Shown here piece after piece: positions 36,462-45,443 of a DNA stretch of 64,000 bases; position 1 is the stretch's first letter; each line of letters starts with the position of its first letter. The stretch spans positions 30,766 to 94,765 of the forward strand of contig NZ_VRUA01000015.1 of assembly GCF_008017535.1 (NCBI RefSeq). Direction: 5' to 3'. Under the pieces are notes generated by a model. It ran no database searches and was not told the DNA's origin. It saw nothing but the letters and a program-made list of their open reading frames with translations. Source of the DNA: Ottowia flava (GTDB lineage Bacteria; Pseudomonadota; Gammaproteobacteria; Burkholderiales; Burkholderiaceae_C). The position numbers were made by a program, and so were the translations under genes.

Positions 36462-37366
36462 TACGTGAGTCCTTCCAGGTCAATTGCACATTCGGAATGC
36501 GTGGCGTACTGAATCGTCACCACGAAGTTCTGGAAGAACCCCCACACGGTGGTGGTCTCCCATCGGTCGCTGGGCGACCAAAGACAAGGTGTGCCGCGCA
36601 GGCTGGTGACCAGTGCGCGCACGTTGTTAAGCTGGTCGTTGGCAACCACCACGGTGAAAGAGGCGGTGTCGGCGTAATCGCCCTGTTTGAGGAACACGTC
36701 GCCGTACTCGTCGCGCTGCTTGCGGCTGAAGTCCATCAGGCCGATGCGCATGCCCAGCGACACGCCGATGCCAAACTCGCGCAGCTTGCCAATGGCCACC
36801 ACGCCGACGCCCGCATCTGCGCCGCCTTCCAGCTCGATGCGCAGGGTGGCGCCGGGGTAGGACGGCAGGCCGTGGTACTCGAAGGTCGCGCGGGCCACGC
36901 GCGGCTCGAAGGTCCAGGCGTACCAGGACGACTCGGTCAGTTCGCTGCCAATGAAGGCTTCATGCTCGTGCACCACACCGTAGGCCGGGTGCGTCATGGT
37001 CAGCCTGACCTTGGTGACGGCCGCCAGGCCACGCAACACCACGCTGGAGATCGCCTGGCCAGGGCTCAACTCAAACCAGGCGTCGCTGTCGAACTGCGTG
37101 CGCGTGGTGCTGGACAAGTCGAATGCGCGCCACAGGTTGGTGTAGCCCACGCGCGCCCAGTAGGCGGCCTCGGTCTTGGGGTCTTTGTTGGTGTTGCCGG
37201 TTTCGGCCACCGCCTCGTACACCTCATGCCCGAGGATGACGCGCTGCCCCTTGGTGTAGGTGCTGGCGGCACTCCACACCGGATGCTCGTTCTCCGGCAC
37301 GGAGCTGCCAGCCAGGGTGGCGGAGGTGACAGGAACGGTCTTGACGACCCGCAGGCCTCGCTTCAT
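36461..37366 (-). CDS. Tail tip / baseplate protein
   Basis: 301 residues. N-terminal WSAASTYTKGQRVILGHEVYE, then AAYWARVGYTNLWRAFD, resembles carbohydrate-binding or tail-spike modules (ChiC-like 'xYxxGdxV' pattern). The C-terminal half (SFTVVVANDQLNNVRALV, WETTTVWGFFQNFVVTI) looks structural. It is the first gene after the tape measure, the place where lambda encodes tail tip proteins M and L, but it is not clearly homologous to them. Confidence 0.6.
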   Translation of the reverse strand: MKRGLRVVKTVPVTSATLAGSSVPENEHPVWSAASTYTKGQRVILGHEVYEAVAETGNTNKDPKTEAAYWARVGYTNLWRAFDLSSTTRTQFDSDAWFELSPGQAISSVVLRGLAAVTKVRLTMTHPAYGVVHEHEAFIGSELTESSWYAWTFEPRVARATFEYHGLPSYPGATLRIELEGGADAGVGVVAIGKLREFGIGVSLGMRIGLMDFSRKQRDEYGDVFLKQGDYADTASFTVVVANDQLNNVRALVTSLRGTPCLWSPSDRWETTTVWGFFQNFVVTIQYATHSECAIDLEGLT

Positions 37367-40300
37367 GACGCCACCTCTACCTGCAAGACCGGTTTAACCG
37401 ATTCAACCTCGACGCGAACTGCCTCACGGGGCGCTGGCGCACCGTCGCGGTCGTGACTTTCTGCCAGGCGCAAGAGCTTGGACAAAGCGTTCGCGGACAG
37501 TCGCTCAAGATCGACCATTGCCCGAGCCTGGGCCGCCTGATCGCCACGCAACTGCTCAACCGCCACCTGCAGGGCCGCCACAGCCGCAACCAAATCTTGG
37601 ATGCCGCCACCCAGGGCCCGCACCCCCAACTGGCCACCGGACAAGCGCACCAGCGGCATGATGGCCTCCGGCCCTGCCTCACCCATCAACCCCATGCGGA
37701 AGGTGGTGGGTTCGTTCACGATGCCGTTGGTGAAGGCGCCGCCCACTGCGAACCCAGTGCCGCCGCCACCCCAACCAGAGCCGGCGCGCACCGTCATCTG
37801 CATGCCCCCGCTGTTGAACTGCACGTTCTGTCCAGTCAACGTGCCGGTGTTCGTGCGAATGCCCTGCGACGCGTCGTGAATTCCGTTCAAGTTGAGCGTG
37901 TTGGCGCGGATGAAGTCGCTCAGCTGATTGTTGGTGTCCAGGCGGCTGTTGGTGCCGCCCACGCCGGTGGTCACATTGCCCACGGCCGAGTTCACGCCAC
38001 TGACGCTGCTGTTGACATTGCTCAGCCAGTTGCCGGTGCTGCTGGTGTTGGTGCCCACGGCGGTGGTGACGCCACCCACGCTGGTGTTCACGGTGTTGAT
38101 GCCCAGCTTGGTTAGCTCGGCTTGGGCGCGCACAGCTTCAGTCTTGCTGATCATGCCGTCGCCGTTCACGTCGACGCGGGCGATCAGGGCGCGGATCTGC
38201 GCGTCGGACGCCATGCCGGAGGCCTGCAGCTCGCTGAACGTGAGCAGGCCGTCGACGTTGCCGTCCAGCTGTTCAAACTTATCGATCAACACGCCGGACA
38301 GCGTGTTTTTCATCGAATCCACGGCGTTGACGATCAGCTGCTCGGCGCTGACCTGCTTGGGCAGCTCGCCCAGCTGGCCCAGCACACGGCCAATGCGCAG
38401 GTTGGCCTCGTCGCTGCTGGTGGACTCGGCACGGATGGACCCGATCAGCGTGTCGGCATAGCCGGTGATGCCGTTGAGGGCATCGCGGTCACCGCCGCGC
38501 GCCAGGGCCATCTGCGCGCTGAACTTGCCTGCGGCGAGCTGGTAGCTGTCGAAGCCGCTGGCCTGGGCCATGCGGGTGTTGAAAATGAACTCTTCGATGC
38601 TCTTGGTGAAGCTGCCCAGGAACTCCTGGGCCTCTTTCATGGCCTCGTTGCGGCGGGTTTCGGCCTCGGCTTCGTCCTGCAGCGCCCAGATGCGCTCTTG
38701 CAGGGCGCGGTTGGACGGGTCCAGCGCTTCCAGCTCCAGCTGGCGCAAGGCGTTGGTGTTGCCTTCGAGCTGCAGCAGCTGCTTGGTGAGGCCCAGGCGC
38801 TCGGTGAGGATCGCTTGCTGGCGGCGCGCTTCTTCGTCGGCGGCGCGCTGGGCTTCCTGGGCGCGCTGTTCGGCGGCGCGGGCGGCAGCGTCGGCGGCGG
38901 CCTGGGCCTGCTGGCGGCGGGTGTCGTAGCTGGTGTAGTACGGCTGGGGTGCGGTGATCTGCGGGGCGATGCTGAGCATGGCGCCCTCGATCGCGCGCAT
39001 GGCGTGCTGGAAGCCCTCGTTGTTGAGGATCTGGCCCAAGGCCTGCGCCACGGCGGTGGCGTCGGCGACCATCTTGTCGATGGTGGCCTGGCTGACGGCT
39101 TCGGTCACGCTGGTGCCGGCGACGGCGGCCTGCAGCATGGGGGTGACCACGCCATCCATCATGATCTGGGTGATCTGGTTGGCAAAGCCGCCCGCGATGG
39201 CGTTGTAGATGCCGCCGACGACGACGTCGGCCATCTGTTCGCCGACCTGCTGGGACGCCAGGTTGCCCAACAGGCCGTCGCGGATGATGCCCGCCAGCTG
39301 GTCGGTGCCTTCAAACGCGGCGGTGAGCAGCGCGCCGCCATCGGCCGTGATCTGGGCAAAACCACCCGACAACTGCATCAAGGTGGCGAAGGCTTGTTGC
39401 CCGGCCTCGGTGGTCAGGTCCAGCGCTTCCACCATGGCGCGGAATTCGGCGCGGGTGGCGGGCATCTTCAACCCGGCCTGCTCAAATTGCGACTGCACCT
39501 GCGCGCGCTGGAGGTTGGCCTGCTCTTCAGCGCTGTAGAAGTTCTGCAGGTAGCCGCCGTACAGCTGGTTCAGGTTGTCCAGGCCGCCCAGGGCCTGTGC
39601 GATGTTGTAGACCGCATCCTGCGTGGCGCCCTTGAAGTCGGGCATCACGTCGATCATCATCTTGATGGCCGCCAGGGTCTGCGTCAGCTCGGTGCTGGCC
39701 TGCTGGTACAGGGCGGCGGCCTCTTCGCCCACCTTGTCGCCGGTCAGCGCGTTGATCTTGTCCTGCGTGCTGTCGACCAGGTTGGTGGCCCACTGCGGCA
39801 AATCGAACGAGCGGAAGGCGTCCATGGTGGCGCCAAACACCGCCTGCATGTAGTGCTGGGTGTCCTTGTAGTCGCTGCGGTCGAAACCGGCGATCTGCTG
39901 GCCGTCGCGCATGATCTGCGCTGCGCCCCAGATGTCGCCCTTGCCCCGGTTGGCCCAGCCGGTGGTGACGCGGAAGTCCCCGCTTTCACCCAGGGTGCGT
40001 GCGGTCTGCGTCAGGGTGTCGACCAGCGACACCGACAGCTGGCGCGCGGCCTCGACCACGCGCGTGTCGACCGAGGCGAAGTCGACGTCCTTCCAATTCC
40101 ACCAGCCCATGCTGGCCGGGTCGGCGTAGCCCTGGCCACGGTAGAAGTCACCGTACATCTCGGTGATGTCCTTGCCATCGGGCAGCGCCTGGAATTCGTG
40201 GCTCATGCCGCGCGCCATTTCTTCGGCCTGCTGCAGCACGGCGTACAGGGCGCGCTCGTTGCCCTTGAACTGCTCATACCAGCTCATGTTCTGGCTGTGG

Positions 40301-43300
40301 CCCAGCTCGACCATCCGGTTGACCATGTCCTGGTAGGCCGGCAACTGGTTGGTGGCCGTGTCGTAGGCAGTGCCCGAGCCGGGCGCGGTGCCGGGGTCTT
40401 TGCGCCAGTTGCTGGTGGCAAACGCAGCGCCGCCGGTGCGGTCGCGGCTGTTGTTTTCGATGATGGCGCCGATGATGAGGGGGATGGCCACCATCGCGAT
40501 CCCTCCCGCGATACCGGCCAACCCGCCCGCACCGCCCATGCCACCAGCGGCGGTGCCGTAGGCACCGTTGGTGGCCAGCAGGCCACTGATGCCGGTGCCG
40601 GTGGTATTGGCGTAGATGGAGCCCAGGGCGTTGGCCCAGGACATGCCGCCGCCGAGCGCGCCACTGATGGCGCCCCAGTTGCCGCCCGTGCCGGTGAACA
40701 GGTTCATCAGGCTGCTGCCATTGCTGGCGCCGCCAAACAGATCGCCCAGCATGCCGCCGCCCTGCCCGCCGCCGCCCAGGAACCCACTGACGATGCCGCT
40801 GATGGCGTTGCCGATGGGCTGGACGATGAAGCTGATGATGGGACGCAACACCAGCGTCTTGAACATGTTTTTCAGCGTGTCGACAAAGCTCTTGCCGAAG
40901 CCCTTGCCGTCCTCGAAGCCGCGCATCAGCGCATCGGTCAGGCTTTGGTTGATGCTGTCGGCGGTTTTTTGCCAGTCGTCGTTGACGACCTTGGCCGTGG
41001 CGGCGGATTTCTCAATCGCGGCGGCGGCAGTGGCGTCGCTGATCAGGGCCTGCTTTTGGGCGTCGTTGAGGTTCGACTTGTTGATCTTGTCGATCTCGCG
41101 GGCCAGCTTCAGCTCCACCTGGCGCTCGGCGGTGATCTTGGCGCGCTCCAGCGCGGTGAGGCCGGCGTATTTGGACTCGTCCTGGTAGAGGGCGAGCTGC
41201 TCGCGCGCGCTGCGCGTCCAGTCCTGGATGCCTTCGTTCAGACGTTTGTACTCGCTGTCGCGGGTGGCTTCGGTGAGGTGCTGGCGCGCTTCGACGACGC
41301 GGCGCAGGGCGTCGACGTATTCGGGCATGAAGCGGTCGCTGCCCTCGGCCATGGCCAGCATTTCCTGGGCCTGGGCGAGGCGGTATTCCTCCACGGCGAC
41401 CTTGCCCTTGCCCCACATGGCGTTGGACGCGTCCAGCTCGCTGGCCTGGCGCTCCAGGCCTTCGGCGGTCTTGAAGGTGTCGGCGACCAGCTTCTCGTTG
41501 GCGATGCGGGCGTCTTCGATGGCCTTGGCGCGCTTTTCTTCGGCGATGCGGCCCTTCTCCACCACCACCAGGCGCTCCGCCTCGGCCAGGGCGGCCTCTT
41601 TGTTGGAGCGGGCCACGCCCTTGATGCCGGTGTTCAGCTGCTGCTGGATCTGCATGACCAGCTTTTCACCGGCTGTGAGCTTGGCGGCCTGGGCGCCACG
41701 CTCCTGCAGGGCCTGGGTGTAGCGCTCTTCCTCCTGGATCATGGCGCGGATGCGTGCGACTTCGTTCTCGCCAGGGGCGACGCCGGACTTGCTGCCGCCG
41801 CCGCCTTTCTTGTCGTAGCTGGCGCGGATGTTGTTCAGGCGCTGCTCGATCTCGGCCTGGCTTTTGCCCGCCTTGGTGCCCAGCTCGCGCGCCTGGGCCA
41901 GCTCGCGCTCCATCTTGGCCTTGTCACTGAGGTGTTTGTCGCCGCCCTTGGCCCAGGCGATGCCGGCCTCTTCCACACGCTGGCGGTTGGCGATGGCCTC
42001 GGCGTTGGCCTTCTCGCCCGCGATGACGCCACCCAGGGCCGCTGCCTCGGCCTGAAGCTGCTGGATGCGCTGGGCGCGGCGGCTGTCGGCCTGCGGGTTG
42101 GGGCGGCCGAACGCGGCGCCACCGCCGTTGCTGGCAAAGCCACCGGCTGCCTGCTCGTTCTGCAGGCGCGCCAGCTCGCTGGTGATGCCACCCAGCTTGT
42201 CGGCGTTGGTCTGGGCTTTGCCGATGTTGAGCATGACCTCCCAAGCGCGCTTGGCGGCACCGGTGACGCCGTTCCAGGCGCGCTCCATCAAGCCCGCGTT
42301 GGCAATGACCTGACCGGTGCGCGACGCCATGCTGTTGGCGAAGGATTCCTGCGCGACCCTGGCCGCCTCGGTGGATTTGCCCTGGGCTTCGAGCGAGCGG
42401 ATGTGCTCGTAGGTGGCGGCGGTGAGGTAGTGGAACTGCTCATTGAGCTTCTCGCTGGCCTTGACGGGCTCGCGCCCGAGGTCGGCGAACTGGTCGACCG
42501 TCTTGCTGATGGCCTGGCCGGTGGCGCGCTCCATGTCGATGGCGACCTGTGCGAAGCGCTGCAGGCCGTCGCCGGCGGCGATGCCCTGGGCGGCGATCTC
42601 GGTCAGGGCGTCGACGGCGGCGCCGCGCGATCGGCCGGTGGCGCCGATGGCGTCGGCGACGGCCTGCAGATTGCCCACGGTCTGGCCGGCGGCGTTGCCG
42701 GTCATGACCAGGGCTTTCTGGTAGCCCTCGGCCTCTTTGGTGCCCTGGTACCACGCTGCGGCGACGACAGCGGCGGCGGTGGCGACGACGGTGAAGGGGT
42801 TGACCAGGCCGAGCAGGTAGGTGCCGACGGCCTTGGCGGCGGCGCCCATGCCGCCAAACATGCCGGACAGCTGGCTGCCCTGCTGCAGGAACACGGTCAT
42901 GGGGGCCTGGCCGCCCTGCAGGCTGACGATGATGTCCTGGATCTGCGCGGGCACGCCGCGCATGGCGGCGGCGGTGGCCTTGGCGGACATGCCCATGTTG
43001 TCCATGGACTTGACGCCGCTGGCCTGGGCGCCTTCCAGCTCGCGCATCTTGCCGAGCAGGCCGTCGATCTGGCTGGTGTCGATGCCGCGTTGCTTGGCCA
43101 GGGCCTCCCAGTACGCGGCGTTGCGCTGGCCACCGGCCTCGAGCACGGCGATGTAGCGCTCCATGGAGCGGGACATGCTGCGCGTGGCCTGGTCGATACC
43201 GGCCGAGGTGCGCTTGACGCCTTCGGCACCTTTGTCCAGGCCAGCGCCGACCCTCTTGCCGGCCTGGTCGGCACTGTCGCCCAGCTTACCGAGGCCGGCC

Positions 43301-43428
43301 GCAGCGCGCGCACCGCCCTGCTCTGCCGCGGTGGCGAAGTCCATGATGGACTTCTTGCCGGGGGCCAGGCCCGGCTCGACGCCCGAGGCGTCGGCGGTGA
43401 CGGCGATGGTGCTTTGCAGGTCGGCCAT
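37363..43428 (-). CDS. Tail length tape measure protein with EF-hand pair
   Basis: 2,021 residues. The N-terminal TMP_2-type region has IQDIIVSLQGGQAPMTVFLQ and QQGSQLSGMFGG. Long coiled-coil/helical stretches follow (residues ~400-850, 1580-1680), with a Gly-rich membrane-like patch near 940-1030. The typical C-terminal motif GLMGEAGPEAIMPLVRL is present. Two canonical EF-hand loops (residues ~1722-1733 and 1753-1764) are an unusual addition. At ~0.15 nm per residue the length would predict a tail near 300 nm, about twice lambda's. Confidence 0.92.
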   Translation of the reverse strand: MADLQSTIAVTADASGVEPGLAPGKKSIMDFATAAEQGGARAAAGLGKLGDSADQAGKRVGAGLDKGAEGVKRTSAGIDQATRSMSRSMERYIAVLEAGGQRNAAYWEALAKQRGIDTSQIDGLLGKMRELEGAQASGVKSMDNMGMSAKATAAAMRGVPAQIQDIIVSLQGGQAPMTVFLQQGSQLSGMFGGMGAAAKAVGTYLLGLVNPFTVVATAAAVVAAAWYQGTKEAEGYQKALVMTGNAAGQTVGNLQAVADAIGATGRSRGAAVDALTEIAAQGIAAGDGLQRFAQVAIDMERATGQAISKTVDQFADLGREPVKASEKLNEQFHYLTAATYEHIRSLEAQGKSTEAARVAQESFANSMASRTGQVIANAGLMERAWNGVTGAAKRAWEVMLNIGKAQTNADKLGGITSELARLQNEQAAGGFASNGGGAAFGRPNPQADSRRAQRIQQLQAEAAALGGVIAGEKANAEAIANRQRVEEAGIAWAKGGDKHLSDKAKMERELAQARELGTKAGKSQAEIEQRLNNIRASYDKKGGGGSKSGVAPGENEVARIRAMIQEEERYTQALQERGAQAAKLTAGEKLVMQIQQQLNTGIKGVARSNKEAALAEAERLVVVEKGRIAEEKRAKAIEDARIANEKLVADTFKTAEGLERQASELDASNAMWGKGKVAVEEYRLAQAQEMLAMAEGSDRFMPEYVDALRRVVEARQHLTEATRDSEYKRLNEGIQDWTRSAREQLALYQDESKYAGLTALERAKITAERQVELKLAREIDKINKSNLNDAQKQALISDATAAAAIEKSAATAKVVNDDWQKTADSINQSLTDALMRGFEDGKGFGKSFVDTLKNMFKTLVLRPIISFIVQPIGNAISGIVSGFLGGGGQGGGMLGDLFGGASNGSSLMNLFTGTGGNWGAISGALGGGMSWANALGSIYANTTGTGISGLLATNGAYGTAAGGMGGAGGLAGIAGGIAMVAIPLIIGAIIENNSRDRTGGAAFATSNWRKDPGTAPGSGTAYDTATNQLPAYQDMVNRMVELGHSQNMSWYEQFKGNERALYAVLQQAEEMARGMSHEFQALPDGKDITEMYGDFYRGQGYADPASMGWWNWKDVDFASVDTRVVEAARQLSVSLVDTLTQTARTLGESGDFRVTTGWANRGKGDIWGAAQIMRDGQQIAGFDRSDYKDTQHYMQAVFGATMDAFRSFDLPQWATNLVDSTQDKINALTGDKVGEEAAALYQQASTELTQTLAAIKMMIDVMPDFKGATQDAVYNIAQALGGLDNLNQLYGGYLQNFYSAEEQANLQRAQVQSQFEQAGLKMPATRAEFRAMVEALDLTTEAGQQAFATLMQLSGGFAQITADGGALLTAAFEGTDQLAGIIRDGLLGNLASQQVGEQMADVVVGGIYNAIAGGFANQITQIMMDGVVTPMLQAAVAGTSVTEAVSQATIDKMVADATAVAQALGQILNNEGFQHAMRAIEGAMLSIAPQITAPQPYYTSYDTRRQQAQAAADAAARAAEQRAQEAQRAADEEARRQQAILTERLGLTKQLLQLEGNTNALRQLELEALDPSNRALQERIWALQDEAEAETRRNEAMKEAQEFLGSFTKSIEEFIFNTRMAQASGFDSYQLAAGKFSAQMALARGGDRDALNGITGYADTLIGSIRAESTSSDEANLRIGRVLGQLGELPKQVSAEQLIVNAVDSMKNTLSGVLIDKFEQLDGNVDGLLTFSELQASGMASDAQIRALIARVDVNGDGMISKTEAVRAQAELTKLGINTVNTSVGGVTTAVGTNTSSTGNWLSNVNSSVSGVNSAVGNVTTGVGGTNSRLDTNNQLSDFIRANTLNLNGIHDASQGIRTNTGTLTGQNVQFNSGGMQMTVRAGSGWGGGGTGFAVGGAFTNGIVNEPTTFRMGLMGEAGPEAIMPLVRLSGGQLGVRALGGGIQDLVAAVAALQVAVEQLRGDQAAQARAMVDLERLSANALSKLLRLAESHDRDGAPAPREAVRVEVESVKPVLQVEVAS

Positions 43429-43442
43429 GAAGCGGGGGCAAT

Positions 43443-43466
43443 AAAAAGGCCCGCACGCGGCGGGCC
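43443..43466 (-). terminator. Terminator-like hairpin between GT and tape measure genes
   Basis: 7-bp stem GGCCCGC / GCGGGCC followed on the minus strand by TTTTTAT. It lies inside the late operon, so it should be passed by an antiterminated polymerase or set a transcript ratio. Confidence 0.7.
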
Positions 43467-43500
43467 AGGGGTTGTGTGGGCGGACAGGGGCCGGTGGGCC

Positions 43501-44198
43501 CTAGTCCTTCTTCTTGTTCACGGTTTTCAGCATGCCGATTTCGATGTCGGCGAGCTGCTGTTCGAGCACGATCTGCTCGCTGTCGGGGATGCCGCGGCGG
43601 CGCATCCAGGCGTCGGCCGGGCCAAGGTCAAAGCCCAGCACCCCGCTGAACGAGGTGCGGAGCTGGCGGCGCAGGTAGCAGGCCAGTTCAAACGCGCGGA
43701 TGTGGGCCGGCCAGACGTCGCAGGGGACTTCTTCAAAGTCCTCTGGCTCCCAGCCGGAGGCCTCGATCTCTTCGGGTGTGAGGCTGGGGGTGAACAGCTC
43801 GCACCCGATGGCGATCAGTTTCCCCGCGCGCCCTCCAGGCAGGCGGCGGTGTAGGCGGCGACCATGGCGCTGATGGCACCAGGGGCGAAGTTATGCAGCT
43901 GGCGCAGGGCGGCTTCGGTGAGCGGCTCTTTCAAGTCCCACGATTCCCAGGAGTCGAGGATCTGGGTGAAGCGGTCGTGCGTGCGGCGGCCGATCATTTC
44001 GGCCACGGTGAGGTCGTCGTTGGTGGCGGCGGTGCGCTCTTCCTTGACGGCGTCGATCAGCTCGTCCTGCCAGGCGGCGTAGTCTTCAGGCGTGCGGAAC
44101 TTGCAGACGCCATTGATCTGCTGGTTGCGGCCAGTGCGGTCGGTGAATTTGGCGCGCACTTCGATGGTGTCGGGCGTTTGGCCGATGTTGAAAGCCAT
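43501..44198 (-). CDS. Tail assembly chaperone GT (made by programmed -1 frameshift)
   Basis: The 127-codon G frame ends CGG-GGA-AAC-TGA. Slipping back one base at G-GGA-AAC lets ribosomes continue as LIAIGCELFTPSLTPEEIEA for 105 more codons to TAG at 43,501, giving about 232 residues. The extension includes PCDVWPAHIRAFELACYLRR and ends KTVNKKKD. It has no start codon of its own in a usable position. As in lambda gpG/gpGT, the short form coats the tape measure protein and the T part recruits tail tube subunits. Position between tube and tape measure genes fits exactly. Confidence 0.88.
43815..44198 (-). CDS. Tail assembly chaperone G (short product)
   Basis: 127 residues: MAFNIGQTPDTIEVRAKFTD, then GVCKFRTPEDYAAWQDELID, ending in LEGARGN. 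Size, place and slippery end match lambda-type gpG. It is produced in excess over GT. It lies downstream of the major tail protein, separated by a terminator-like hairpin. Confidence 0.85.
   Translation of the reverse strand: MAFNIGQTPDTIEVRAKFTDRTGRNQQINGVCKFRTPEDYAAWQDELIDAVKEERTAATNDDLTVAEMIGRRTHDRFTQILDSWESWDLKEPLTEAALRQLHNFAPGAISAMVAAYTAACLEGARGN
43818..43824 (-). other. -1 ribosomal frameshift slippery site
   Basis: Heptamer G-GGA-AAC (GGGAAAC) in the G frame, of the X-XXY-YYZ form, with the UGA stop as the very next codon. Lambda uses the near-identical GGGAAAG. Confidence 0.88.
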
Positions 44199-44262
44199 GG
44201 TGTCGATCTCGTTTTAGGGGAAGGGGAAAAAGGCCCGGCCTGCATACGGTCAGGAGGGCATG

Positions 44263-44284
44263 AAAAACGCCCCCGAGGGGGCGC
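44263..44284 (-). terminator. Terminator-like hairpin after the tail tube gene
   Basis: 7-bp GC stem CGCCCCC / GGGGGCG followed on the minus strand by five T residues, 39 bases past the tail tube stop. Confidence 0.75.
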
Positions 44285-44322
44285 AGGAGACACCCCGGCA
44301 GGGGTGCATGGCAGCGCGGTGC

Positions 44323-44967
44323 TTACGCGTAGCGCAGCGAACGGTTGGTGCCGCTGACGGACAGCTTGACGGCCAGGGGCGCGCTGGTGCCGCCGGTCAT
44401 CTCTTCGTTCAGCGCCAACTTGCAGGGCAGCAGCTGGATGGAGCCGCTGCGCAAGGTGGTCTTCATGATGCATTCGCCGTCGTTTTCGGTCAGGCTCTTG
44501 AGCAGCTCGTAGCCGGGCGTGCCCATCTGGTCGACGTCGATCTCCATGGAGCGCGACACGGCCGAGAAGCCGTCGTTAAGGGTCAGCTCGGACAGCATTT
44601 CGACGAAGCGGTAGTTGATGGTCTTGGGGTCGCCACCGGAGCTGTTGGGGTTCATCACGCCGGAGATCTGCGTGAACTGACCGGCCTTGCGCACTTCACC
44701 CGCGCCGCCACCCGTGGGGTAGATGCTGGTGTTGGTGGTGTTCATGCCTTCCAGCACGAAGGTGTCGGCCGTGATGGACTTGACGCGGAACGCGCGGCGG
44801 TTGAGGTTCGCCCAACCGGAGGTGAGCCAGACGATGTCGCCGTTGGCCAGGCCGTGGGCGGTGGCGGATACCACTGCCTCGACCGCGTTAGTGACGCCGG
44901 AAACGGTTTTGGCCGCGCCGGTTGCTTGGGCAAACGAGAAGGTCGCGCCCGCCAGGAGTTGTGCCAT
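44323..44967 (-). CDS. Major tail (tube) protein
   Basis: 214 residues. ATAHGLANGDIVWLTSGWANLN and RAFRVKSITADTFVLEGMNT (in parts) form the ubiquitin/hydrophobic-core-like pattern seen in lambda gpV-type tube proteins, and FTQISGVMNPNSSGGDPKTI is followed by a C-terminal LSELTLNDGFSAVSRSM region. It polymerises into the tail tube around the tape measure. It lies directly before G/GT in the canonical order and is bracketed by terminator-like hairpins on both sides, suggesting its own transcript control. Confidence 0.8.
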   Translation of the reverse strand: MAQLLAGATFSFAQATGAAKTVSGVTNAVEAVVSATAHGLANGDIVWLTSGWANLNRRAFRVKSITADTFVLEGMNTTNTSIYPTGGGAGEVRKAGQFTQISGVMNPNSSGGDPKTINYRFVEMLSELTLNDGFSAVSRSMEIDVDQMGTPGYELLKSLTENDGECIMKTTLRSGSIQLLPCKLALNEEMTGGTSAPLAVKLSVSGTNRSLRYA

Positions 44968-44985
44968 TGAAGGCTCCTTTCAACG

Positions 44986-45055
44986 AAAAAAGCCCGCGAG
45001 GCGGGCTGGGTTGCGTGCGCCTTGCGGGCACAAAAAAACCGCCGGAGGGCGGGTT
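44986..45055 (-). terminator. Two tandem terminator-like hairpins before the tail tube gene
   Basis: 44,986-45,007: stem AGCCCGC / GCGGGCT followed on the minus strand by six T. 45,032-45,055: stem CCGCC / GGCGG followed by seven T. Both read in the direction of the late operon. Confidence 0.78.
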
Positions 45056-45077
45056 CGGTTTTGTGCAGCGGTGACCT

Positions 45078-45443
45078 TCAGGGGTCGGGGTAGCTGCACA
45101 TGAAGTCTTGACGGGCGCCGTAGCGGCCGGTGTCGGGGTCGTGGTCGGCGTCGAACGCGGCCAGCGGCCGGGCGGTGAAGGCGGTGGCGGCGCGCAGAGC
45201 GCGCTCGATCGCGCGGCTGATGCTGTTGGCCTGCAAGGTGGTGGGCGCCCAGACGGTGACCTGGATGCGGGCCTGTTGCAGGTTGGGTTGGCTGTTTTCC
45301 ACGTAGTTGACGACGGGGCCGCCGACCTGCGTGAACACCACGTAGGGCTTGGACGCGGGCACGGTGGCGTCGGCCATGCCGGCGAAGACGTAGGGGCACT
45401 GCGCCTTCAGGGCCGCCAGAAAGTCAGCTTCGAATGCCATCAA
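45078..45443 (-). CDS. Tail completion/terminator protein (DUF3168-like)
   Basis: 121 residues. LAALKAQCPYVFAGM, ASKPYVVFTQVGG and ARIQVTVWAPTTLQANSI, then IERALRAA, match DUF3168 tail completion proteins, which cap the tail tube and join it to the head. MM at the start leaves 45443 or 45440 as the initiator. It overlaps the gp10-like gene by 20 bases. Confidence 0.78.
   Translation of the reverse strand: MMAFEADFLAALKAQCPYVFAGMADATVPASKPYVVFTQVGGPVVNYVENSQPNLQQARIQVTVWAPTTLQANSISRAIERALRAATAFTARPLAAFDADHDPDTGRYGARQDFMCSYPDP

Noticed and set aside
38122..43854. Plus-strand frame of 1,910 codons opposite the tape measure gene
   Set aside because: Mirror frame of a high-GC gene with well-supported minus-strand coding.
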